A DNA stretch of 28,948 bases. Origin: Betaproteobacteria bacterium UBA2293. GTDB taxonomy: Bacteria > Pseudomonadota > Gammaproteobacteria > Burkholderiales > Rhodocyclaceae. Shown piece by piece: positions 22,106-28,948 of this stretch. Location of the stretch: NCBI GenBank assembly GCA_002345845.1, contig DDWF01000024.1, positions 1 through 28,948 of the forward strand, read 5' to 3'. The translations under genes were made by a program, and so were the position numbers. Below the pieces are notes generated by a model. The model was given only the letters and a program-made list of their open reading frames with translations. It did no database searches and was not told the origin of the DNA. Positions within the stretch are counted from its first letter, which is position 1, and each line of letters begins with the position of its first letter.

Positions 22106-25100
22106 ACCTGCCGGGGGCTATCGGCAGGGCCGGAGCTGCCTCGGCTCAGGCTTCGCCGCAACCAGGCGAGGGCATCATCCACATAGGTGAAGACCACCGG
22201 AATCACCAGCAGGCTGAGGAAAGTCGAGGTGATCAGGCCGCCGATGACGACGATCGCCATCGGCGCCCGGAAGCTCGGATCGGCGCTACCGATGCCCAAG
22301 GCGATCGGCATCATGCCAGCGCCCATGGCGATGGTGGTCATGATGATCGGCCGCGCCCGCTTGCGACAGGCATCGAGCAGCGCGTGCCAGCGGTCGAGGC
22401 CGTGATCGCGGCGGGCAAGAATCACGTAGTCGATGAGCAGGATCGAGTTCTTGGTGGCAATGCCCATCAGCATGATCAGGCCGATCATCGACGGCATCGA
22501 CAGCGCCTGCTGGGTGATGAACAGCGCCAGGAAGGCACCCGGCACCGATAGCACCAGCGCCGCCAGGATGGTCACCGGCTGGACGAAGTCCTTGAACAGC
22601 AGGACCAGCACGATGTAGATGCAGAGCACGCCGGTAGCCATGGCCAGGCCGAAGCTGGCGAACAGTTCGCCCATTGCCTCGGCGTCGCCGATGGTCGCCT
22701 GGATCACGCCGGGCGGCAGATTTTGCAGGCTGGGCAGGGCCAGCGCCTGATTCTCGACTTCGCCGAGCGCCTGGCCATTCAACTCGATCTCGAAATTGAT
22801 GTTGCGCAGGCGGTCATAGCGATCGATCTCGGCCGGTCCGCCGGCGATGGCTAGTTGGGCGACGCTGGCGATCATCACCGGGCCGTTCTTGCCGGGCACC
22901 GTCAGGCGTTCGAGCAAGCCGAGGTCCTGGCGGGCGGCCGGCGGCAGCTTGACGACGATGGGCACCTGGCGCTGCGCCAGATTGAGCTTGGCCAGGCTCT
23001 GGTCGTAGTCGCCGGCGGTGGCGATGCGCAGCGTGTCGGCGATCGCCGCCGAGGTCACGCCGAGGTCGGCCATGCGCGCGAAATCGGGCGTCACCACCAG
23101 TTCCGGACGAACCAGACTGGCGGTGCTGGTGACGGCGCCAATACCGGGAATGCTGCGCAGCTCGCGCTCGACCTGGCGGGCATGACTGGCGAGCAGCGAA
23201 CCGTTCTCGCTGGCCAGCACCAGCACATATTTCTCGTTGGAACCGCCGAAACCGACCTTGACCTGGACGCCGGGCAGCACCGCCAGGCTCTCGCGCAGCT
23301 GGCGCTCGACGTCCTGCTTGGAAATGCCACCGCGCTCAGCGCGCGACGTCAGGTTGAGCGTCAGCGTCGCCTTGCGCACCTCGGCCGCGCCGCGCGGGGC
23401 GAACGGATCGCTGCCGGCGGCGCCGCCGCCGATGGCGGTATAGACCATGCGCACATGCGGATTCTGGTCGACGATGGCGCGCGCCCGCTCGGCGCTGGCC
23501 AGGCTTTCCTCAAAGGTACTGCCGGGGGCCAGCGACAGGTAGACCTGCGTCTGCGACAGGTCGTCCGGTGGCAGAAAGCCGGTCGGCAGCAGCGGCACCA
23601 GGGCGAATGAGCCGAAAAAGAAACCCCCGGCGGCGAGCAGCGTCAGCACCCGGTGCTGCAGGCACCAGGCGGCCCAGCCGAGATAGCGCTCCAGCCAGCG
23701 CGGTTCCGGGTGTTCCTTCTTCGGCGGCTTGAGCAGGTAGGCGGCCATCATCGGCGTCAGCATGCGGGCGACGACCAGCGAGAAGAAGACGGCAATCGCC
23801 GCCGTCCACCCGAACTGGACGAAGAACTTGCCGGCGACGCCGCCCATGAAGGCGGTCGGCAGGAACACCGCGATCAGCGTGAAGGTGGTGGCGATGACCG
23901 CCAGACCGATTTCGTCGGCCGCTTCCATGGCCGCCTGATACGGCGTCTTGCCCTGGCGCAGGTGGCGCATGATGTTCTCGATCTCGACGATGGCGTCATC
24001 CACCAATATGCCGACCACCAGCGACATCGACAGCAAGGTGACGACGTTCAAGGTGAAGCCCATCAGGTGCATCACGGCGAAGGCCGGGATGATCGACAGC
24101 GGCAGGGCCGTGGCGGCGATCAAGGTCGCCCGGCCATCGCGCAGGAACAACCAGACGACGAGGACAGCGAGGATGGCCCCCTCGATCAGCAAGGTCATCG
24201 AACCATCGAAGTTTTCCTGCACCGGATCGACGAAATTGAAGGCTTCGGTGATGGCGATGTCGGGATACTCGGCCTGCAGTTTGGCCAGGCGAGCGCGCAC
24301 GTTGTCGGCCAGTTCGACCTCGCCGGCACCGCGGCTGCGGGTGATCTCAAAACCGACCACCGGCTGGCCGTCGAGCAGGGCAGCCGAGCGCCGCTCAGCG
24401 ACGGTGTCGCTGACCGTCGCCAGCTGATCGAGGCGCAGGCGCCGGCCGTCGGCCAGCACGATGTCCATGGCCGCCAGTTCAGTCGCCGACTGGACGGTAC
24501 CGATGGTGCGCACCGACTGCTCGATGCCGCCGATATCGGCACGGCCGCCCGAGGCTTCCTGCTGGGTCTGGCGTAATTGCCGCGAGATCTCGGCGGCGGT
24601 GGCGTTCAGCGCCAGCAGCCGGGCCGGATCAAGCTCGATGCGGATCTCGCGGCTGACACCACCGACGCGGGCGACGGCGCCAACGCCATTGACGCTGAGG
24701 ATGGACTTGGTCACCGTGTTGTCGACGAACCAGGACAGGGCCTCGTCGTCCATGCGGCTCGACGCCACGGTATAGGTCAGGATCGGCGAGCCGGCAACAT
24801 CGACCCGGCTGATCACCGGGTCCTTCAGATCACCCGGCAGGTCGGCGCGGATCCGCGACAGGGCATCGCGTACGTCGTCCACCGCCTCCTGCGTCGCTTT
24901 CTCCAGGCGGAATTCGATGGTGACGACGGCCGTGCCATCCTGCACCTTGGTGTAGATATGCTTGACGCCCTGCAGCGTCGCCACCGCGTTCTCGACCTTG
25001 CGCGCCACCTCGGTTTCCATCTGTCCCGGCGCCGCCCCCGGCAGGCTGGCGGTGACGGTGACGGTCGGCAGGTCGACGTCCATGAACTGCTGGATCTTCA

Positions 25101-25197
25101 TTGCCGAGAAGGCCATCAGGCCGGCCAGCGTCAACATCACGAAGAGCAGGATGGCCGGCGTCGGATTGCGGATCGACCAGGAGGAAACGTTGATCAC
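22102..25197 (-). CDS. RND-family efflux transporter permease (HAE1-like)
   Basis: This 1031-residue inner-membrane proton antiporter belongs to the AcrB-like group. It has TM1 near 12-33, two large periplasmic loops and twelve expected helices. The proton-relay residues are present: Asp400 and Asp401 in [13 protein letters not shown] (TM4), and Lys916 in [12 protein letters not shown] (TM10). It should pump substrates from periplasm or membrane through a tripartite channel; the substrate cannot be predicted from sequence alone. The start is GTG at 25197, overlapping the TGA of the adaptor gene (GTGA), with GGAGGAAA-like sequence not on this strand. No outer-membrane channel gene is in the window, so a TolC/OprM-type partner must be encoded elsewhere. 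Its TAG stop shares bases with the convergent cyclase stop, and no terminator separates them. Confidence 0.93.
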   Translation of the reverse strand: MINVSSWSIRNPTPAILLFVMLTLAGLMAFSAMKIQQFMDVDLPTVTVTASLPGAAPGQMETEVARKVENAVATLQGVKHIYTKVQDGTAVVTIEFRLEKATQEAVDDVRDALSRIRADLPGDLKDPVISRVDVAGSPILTYTVASSRMDDEALSWFVDNTVTKSILSVNGVGAVARVGGVSREIRIELDPARLLALNATAAEISRQLRQTQQEASGGRADIGGIEQSVRTIGTVQSATELAAMDIVLADGRRLRLDQLATVSDTVAERRSAALLDGQPVVGFEITRSRGAGEVELADNVRARLAKLQAEYPDIAITEAFNFVDPVQENFDGSMTLLIEGAILAVLVVWLFLRDGRATLIAATALPLSIIPAFAVMHLMGFTLNVVTLLSMSLVVGILVDDAIVEIENIMRHLRQGKTPYQAAMEAADEIGLAVIATTFTLIAVFLPTAFMGGVAGKFFVQFGWTAAIAVFFSLVVARMLTPMMAAYLLKPPKKEHPEPRWLERYLGWAAWCLQHRVLTLLAAGGFFFGSFALVPLLPTGFLPPDDLSQTQVYLSLAPGSTFEESLASAERARAIVDQNPHVRMVYTAIGGGAAGSDPFAPRGAAEVRKATLTLNLTSRAERGGISKQDVERQLRESLAVLPGVQVKVGFGGSNEKYVLVLASENGSLLASHARQVERELRSIPGIGAVTSTASLVRPELVVTPDFARMADLGVTSAAIADTLRIATAGDYDQSLAKLNLAQRQVPIVVKLPPAARQDLGLLERLTVPGKNGPVMIASVAQLAIAGGPAEIDRYDRLRNINFEIELNGQALGEVENQALALPSLQNLPPGVIQATIGDAEAMGELFASFGLAMATGVLCIYIVLVLLFKDFVQPVTILAALVLSVPGAFLALFITQQALSMPSMIGLIMLMGIATKNSILLIDYVILARRDHGLDRWHALLDACRKRARPIIMTTIAMGAGMMPIALGIGSADPSFRAPMAIVVIGGLITSTFLSLLVIPVVFTYVDDALAWLRRSLSRGSSGPADSPRQV

Positions 25198-26300
25198 TGC
25201 GCTTTACCGTCAACCACGCGGACCACATCGCCGTCGGCGAGGAAACCGGCACCGTTTTCGACAACCCGCGCCGTCGCTGGCAGGCCGGCCAGTATCTCGA
25301 CCCGCTCGCCGGCACGGCGCCCCAGCTCGACCTTGGTTTGCGCCACGCGGTCCTCGCCTTCCAGGCGGAAGACGTAGGCGAACCCCTCGCGCAGCACCAC
25401 CGCTGTCTGCGGCAGCGACAAGGCCGGCGTCCGCCCGAGTTCGAATTCGCCGCGGGCGAACATGCCAGCCCGCACGGCGTCGGTCGGCGGCAGGTCGACA
25501 TAGATCAGGCCGTTGCGCGTCTGCGCATCGACGCTCGGCGCCACCGCCCGCACCGTGCCGCTGACCGTGCCGCCATTCGGTCCGGTCAGGCGGGCCGGGG
25601 TACCGACCGGCACCCGCAGCAGATCGGCCGACGGCACTTCTGCCCGCCATTCGAGGCGGCCACCGCGGATCAGGCGGAACAGTTCCTCACCGCTCTGGGT
25701 CAGCGAACCGACCGTCGCCCGCCGTGCCGAAATGATGCCGTCGTCAGGTGCCAGCACCGCCGTCTTGTCCATTTTCAGCTGCGCCGCCCGCTGGCGGGCG
25801 CGCGCCGCATTGGCCCGCGCCGTCGCCATGCGTTCGGCGGTCTGGTACTGGGCGTTCAGTTGCGTGCTGTAGAAGCCCTTGGCCCGCAGTTCGCGCGCCC
25901 GCTCGGCGTTGCCGGCCGCCTCGGCGGCAGCAGCTTCGGCCTCGGCGGCGGCTGCTGCTGCCTCAGCCAGTTCGCTGGCCACGGTATCGCCGGCAATGCG
26001 CGCCAGCACGTCACCACGCCGCACCGCGTCGCCAACCTGGACACGCACTTCGGCAATGCGGAAATTGGCCACTTCGGCACCGATCACTGCCTCCTGCCAG
26101 GCGACGACGTTACCATTGGCGGCCAGCACGGCCGGCCATTCGCTCTGCTCAGGCGCGACCAGGCTGACCGTCAGCGCCGGTTTGGCGGCCAGTGGTGTGG
26201 CAGAGCCCCCCTCGTCACCACACCCGGCAAAAAACGGGATGACCAGCAGCAGGGCGGCGGCCAGACGGCAGAAGGACAGGCCGGGAATAGTCAGCTTCAT
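25194..26300 (-). CDS. RND efflux periplasmic adaptor (membrane fusion lipoprotein)
   Basis: The 368-residue adaptor links the RND pump to an outer-membrane channel. A lipoprotein signal ends at Cys27 (FFAGC; Phe at -3 is slightly unusual for a lipobox). A lipoyl-like half (VIGAEVANFRIAEVRVQVGDAVRRGDVLARI) is followed by a very Ala/Glu-rich coiled-coil hairpin (about 95-165). The second lipoyl half (TAVLAPDDGIISARRATVGSLTQSGEELF) and beta-barrel and membrane-proximal domains complete the protein. The frame is open from 26357, but the ATG at 26300 follows AGGA and gives the lipoprotein signal. It overlaps the permease gene by 4 bp, so the two are co-translated. TATCAT lies about 33 bp upstream without a clear -35, so I leave the promoter unassigned. 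Confidence 0.93.
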   Translation of the reverse strand: MKLTIPGLSFCRLAAALLLVIPFFAGCGDEGGSATPLAAKPALTVSLVAPEQSEWPAVLAANGNVVAWQEAVIGAEVANFRIAEVRVQVGDAVRRGDVLARIAGDTVASELAEAAAAAAEAEAAAAEAAGNAERARELRAKGFYSTQLNAQYQTAERMATARANAARARQRAAQLKMDKTAVLAPDDGIISARRATVGSLTQSGEELFRLIRGGRLEWRAEVPSADLLRVPVGTPARLTGPNGGTVSGTVRAVAPSVDAQTRNGLIYVDLPPTDAVRAGMFARGEFELGRTPALSLPQTAVVLREGFAYVFRLEGEDRVAQTKVELGRRAGERVEILAGLPATARVVENGAGFLADGDVVRVVDGKAQ

Positions 26301-26378
26301 GCGGGAATCCTGCGACGAAAACGGCGAAGCAGGATGATACCTTGCTCCCGGCAGCATCCCGTGGGCCGGTCAATTCTG

Positions 26379-26399
26379 GAGCCGGTGCCAGCCCGGCTC
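26379..26399 (-). terminator. Candidate hairpin at the end of argA
   Basis: A perfect 7-bp inverted repeat, GAGCCGG (26379-26385) and CCGGCTC (26393-26399), with a seven-base loop, begins within the argA stop codon. The minus-strand sequence after the stem (CAGAATTGACC) has no T-run, so if it terminates it is weak or needs Rho. The remaining 26301-26378 gap probably holds the efflux promoter, which I cannot place firmly. Confidence 0.35.
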
Positions 26400-27717
26400 A
26401 GAGGGTCTTGAACAGTACCTTCGAACGCCGCTGATAGTTGTACATGTCGCGCTTGTTGGCCGGCAGATCGTCGACCTTGCCGAGTTTGAAACCGCGCTCG
26501 ACGAACCAGTGCTCGGTGCGCGTGGTCAGCACGAACAGACGCTTGACACCCGCCTTGCGCGCCCGCTTTTCAATGCGCTTCATCAGCTGTTCGCCGTAAC
26601 CCCATTCGCGATGTTCGTGACTGACGGCCAGACAGGCCAGCTCGGCCTCTTCATCGGAGTGCGGATAGAGTGCCGCGCAACCAACGATGATGCCGTCGTG
26701 CAGCATGATGGAGAACTGTTCGATTTCCCGTTCAAGCAGTTCGCGCGGCCGATGCACCAGGATGCCTTCCATTTCCATCGGCTCGATCAGCGCGATCAGT
26801 GCGGCGATGTCGTCCGGCTTGGCCTCGCGGATGTTTTCCAGCGATTCGCGGGTGACCACGGTGCCGACGCCATCGTGGGTGAACAATTCGCGCAGCAGGG
26901 CACCGTCCTGCTCGAAGCTGATCAGGTGCACCCGGCCAACGCCGGCCCGCGTGGCCCGCACCGAGCACGGCAGGTAGCGGCGGATGTCCGGCGACAGCCA
27001 GTCGCCGCCACTGAGCAGTTCGGCCACTTCGTCGGCGGTCATGGCATCGAGCAGTTGGCCATCCTTGTCGGTAACACCGCGGCTGTCGGTCAGATACACC
27101 AGCTTGTCAGCCCGCACCGCCACGGCGACGGCTTCGGCCGCCTCTTCCATCTGCAGGTTGAAGATCTCGCCGGTCGGCGACGGCCCCTCGCAGTTGAGCA
27201 GGACGATGTTGCCCAGGCCGAGCTGGGCATTGATGCCTTCGGCGTCGACCTTGCGCACCTTGCCGGCATACTGCATGTCGATGCCGTCGAGTACGCCGAT
27301 CGGCATGCCGGTAATGAAGTTGCCGCCGATGACGCGGATGCGGCTGTTGGCCATCGGCGTGTTGGGCAGACCCTGCGACAGCATCGCCTCGATTTCCAGA
27401 TAGACGCTGCCGACGGCGTCGAGCACGCAATCGAGCGCCGCCGCGTCGGTCACCCGATAGCCGCGGTGGTAGACCGACTCCAGGTTCTTTTCGAGCAGCT
27501 CTTCCTCGATCTGCGGCCGGGCGCCGTGCACCAGCACCAGGCGGATACCCAGGCTGACCAGCAGATTGACGTCGTAGGCCAGCGTCTTGGCAAACTCGCT
27601 GGCCACCGCCTTGCCACCGAAGGCAATGACGAAGGTCTTGCCGCGAAAGGCATTGATGTAGGGCGTGACGGCCCGGAACCAGGAGACGAAATGCTCGTCG
27701 TAGGATGAATCGCTCAT
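26398..27717 (-). CDS. argA: N-acetylglutamate synthase (amino-acid N-acetyltransferase)
   Basis: ArgA transfers acetyl from acetyl-CoA to glutamate, the first step of arginine synthesis. The 439-residue protein is the classical two-domain form. An amino-acid-kinase-like domain (about 1-285; FVIAFGGKAVASEF, VLVHGARPQIEEEL, KLVYLTDSRGVTD) is normally the arginine feedback site. A GNAT acetyltransferase domain (about 295-439; HDGIIVGCAALYP, ELACLAVSHEHREWGYGEQL, FVLTTRTEHWFVERGF) is the catalytic part. Length and both domains are normal. Its ATG overlaps the TGA of the upstream polyphosphate:AMP phosphotransferase gene (ATGA), implying translational coupling. No ARG-box-like operator was recognised, as any promoter would lie upstream of the window's edge. 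Confidence 0.96.
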   Translation of the reverse strand: MSDSSYDEHFVSWFRAVTPYINAFRGKTFVIAFGGKAVASEFAKTLAYDVNLLVSLGIRLVLVHGARPQIEEELLEKNLESVYHRGYRVTDAAALDCVLDAVGSVYLEIEAMLSQGLPNTPMANSRIRVIGGNFITGMPIGVLDGIDMQYAGKVRKVDAEGINAQLGLGNIVLLNCEGPSPTGEIFNLQMEEAAEAVAVAVRADKLVYLTDSRGVTDKDGQLLDAMTADEVAELLSGGDWLSPDIRRYLPCSVRATRAGVGRVHLISFEQDGALLRELFTHDGVGTVVTRESLENIREAKPDDIAALIALIEPMEMEGILVHRPRELLEREIEQFSIMLHDGIIVGCAALYPHSDEEAELACLAVSHEHREWGYGEQLMKRIEKRARKAGVKRLFVLTTRTEHWFVERGFKLGKVDDLPANKRDMYNYQRRSKVLFKTL

Positions 27718-28948
27718 TTTTTCGTGTATTTTCCGTCGCCGTCCTTGAGTGCCAGTTCCAGCCGCTCACAGACCGTTTTCAGCACCTTGACCCGGGCAAA
27801 ATTCTTGTCGTTGGCCTCTACCAACGTCCACGGTGCCTGTCCGGTTGACGTGCGATCCACCATGTCGCAAACCGCCGCAACGTATTCATCCCATTTTTCG
27901 CGGTTGCGCCAGTCCTCGTCGGTAATCTTGAAGCGCTTGAACTCGGTGTCCTGGCGCTCCTTGAAGCGGCGCAACTGCTCTTCGGCGCTGATCTGCAGCC
28001 AGAACTTGATGACCACGGCGCCGGACTCGACCAGTTGGTGCTCGAAATCGTTGATCTCAGCATAGGCGCGCAGCCAATCAGCTTCGGTGCAGAAACCCTC
28101 GACCCGCTCGACGAGCACGCGGCCGTACCAGGAGCGGTCGAAAATAGCCGCCCGCCCGGTGCGCGGCAGATGCCGCCAGAAACGCCACAGATAGGGCTGG
28201 GCGCGCTCTTCCTCGGTCGGCGCGGCAATCGGCACGATCTGGTATTGACGGGCATCGAGCGCCGCACCGATACGGCGAATGTTGCCACCCTTGCCGGCGG
28301 CATCCGAGCCTTCAAAGACCAACACCAGCGAGCGCTTGGCAAAACGCGGGTCACGCGCCAGTTCGGCCAGGCGGGCCTGGTATTTGGCGAGCTGGCTTTC
28401 GTACTCCTTCTTACCCAGACTCTGCGTCAGGTCCAGTTCGCTGAGCACGCTCTTCTTGTCGATCGGATGGATGATCGGCGGCGCCACCGGCACCGGCTGC
28501 CGGCCTTCCTGCTTGAGGCGGCGCTGCATGGCATCAAGGACGATGCGGCCGACGGTCAGCGAGCGGTACTCGTCATCAGTACCCTCGACGATGATCCACG
28601 GCGCCTTGGCCGTGTTGGTCACGCGCAGTACGTGGCCGGCCACTTCCTGCAGCTTGTCGTAGGTCTTCAGCCGTTCGTAGCTTTCCTTGGTCACCCGCCA
28701 GGCGGTATTCGGATTCTTTTCCAGGGCCTTCAGGCGCGTCTTCTGGCCGTCCTTGGACAGGTGAAACCAGAACTTCAGCACCAGTGCCCCCTCGTTGACC
28801 AGCATCGCCTCGAAGCGATTGATGTCGTCGAGCCGCTCGTCCAGCTCGGAGCGACGCATCGTCCCGGTAATGCGATCGGTGATCGGTTGCGAATACCAGG
28901 AACCGGCAAAGATGCCGACCTTGCCCTTGGGCGGCAGGGCGCGCCAGT
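27714..28948 (-). CDS. pap: Polyphosphate:AMP phosphotransferase, two PPK2 domains (5' end missing)
   Basis: The enzyme uses polyphosphate to phosphorylate AMP to ADP. About 410 residues are visible; the frame stays open to the window edge, so the N-terminus is missing. An internal ATG at 28859 is not the start, because the upstream codons read WRALPPKGKVGIFAGSWYSQ, a conserved PPK2 segment. The visible part holds the end of the first PPK2 domain and a complete second domain. The second domain has FEGSDAAGKGGNIRRI (Walker A, about residues 213-221 of the visible part), FDRSWYGRVLVERVEGF (Walker B region) and PWTLVEANDKNFARVKVL. Two tandem PPK2 domains mark the class II, AMP-using type. It overlaps argA by 4 bp. 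Confidence 0.92.
   Translation of the reverse strand, partial: WRALPPKGKVGIFAGSWYSQPITDRITGTMRRSELDERLDDINRFEAMLVNEGALVLKFWFHLSKDGQKTRLKALEKNPNTAWRVTKESYERLKTYDKLQEVAGHVLRVTNTAKAPWIIVEGTDDEYRSLTVGRIVLDAMQRRLKQEGRQPVPVAPPIIHPIDKKSVLSELDLTQSLGKKEYESQLAKYQARLAELARDPRFAKRSLVLVFEGSDAAGKGGNIRRIGAALDARQYQIVPIAAPTEEERAQPYLWRFWRHLPRTGRAAIFDRSWYGRVLVERVEGFCTEADWLRAYAEINDFEHQLVESGAVVIKFWLQISAEEQLRRFKERQDTEFKRFKITDEDWRNREKWDEYVAAVCDMVDRTSTGQAPWTLVEANDKNFARVKVLKTVCERLELALKDGDGKYTKK

Overview
The window is gene-dense, high-GC chromosomal DNA of a Gram-negative bacterium. Gene content and protein style (betaproteobacterial-type ArgA, RmpM-like OmpA protein, AddAB-like nuclease pair in place of RecBCD, PF10136 membrane protein beside TamAB, two-domain polyphosphate:AMP phosphotransferase) suggest a betaproteobacterium, perhaps in or near Rhodocyclales. 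That placement is inference from protein style; no rRNA marker is present. I see no tRNA, rRNA, IS element, phage gene or CRISPR array. No gap between genes exceeds about 165 bp.

Layout. (1) 1-499, + strand: the 3' end of uvrA, overlapped by dgkA (diacylglycerol kinase). (2) 550-2564, - strand: a two-gene unit with a secreted family-3 substrate-binding protein followed 2 bp later by a membrane diguanylate cyclase, and no ABC permease or ATPase. (3) 2668-10434, - strand: a comEA-like DNA-binding protein, an AddB-like nuclease, an alpha/beta hydrolase and an AddA-like helicase-nuclease, closely spaced. (4) 10497-13408, - strand: an OmpA-family peptidoglycan-binding protein with a strong terminator, then a PlpD-like patatin/POTRA/barrel protein (type Vd secretion). 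(5) 13574-20974, + strand: a PF10136 polytopic membrane protein ('site-specific recombinase' by family name), tamA and tamB, all overlapping or 1 bp apart. (6) 21095-22105, + strand: a PAS-GGDEF diguanylate cyclase. (7) 22102-26300, - strand: an RND efflux permease and its lipoprotein adaptor. (8) 26398-28948, - strand: argA and the 3' part of a polyphosphate:AMP phosphotransferase gene that runs off the window.

Themes. Much of the window concerns the cell envelope: DgkA, OmpA-like, PlpD-like, PF10136-TamA-TamB and RND efflux. Two intact diguanylate cyclases (both GGEEF with an RxxD I-site) add c-di-GMP signalling. Five gene pairs share start/stop bases (ATGA, TTGA or GTGA type), pointing to translational coupling, and one convergent pair shares stop-codon bases. 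The least ordinary arrangements are the orphan binding protein plus cyclase pair, the hydrolase inserted between addB-like and addA-like genes, and the PF10136 gene translationally overlapped with tamA. I found no clearly unprecedented system; these are testable leads.
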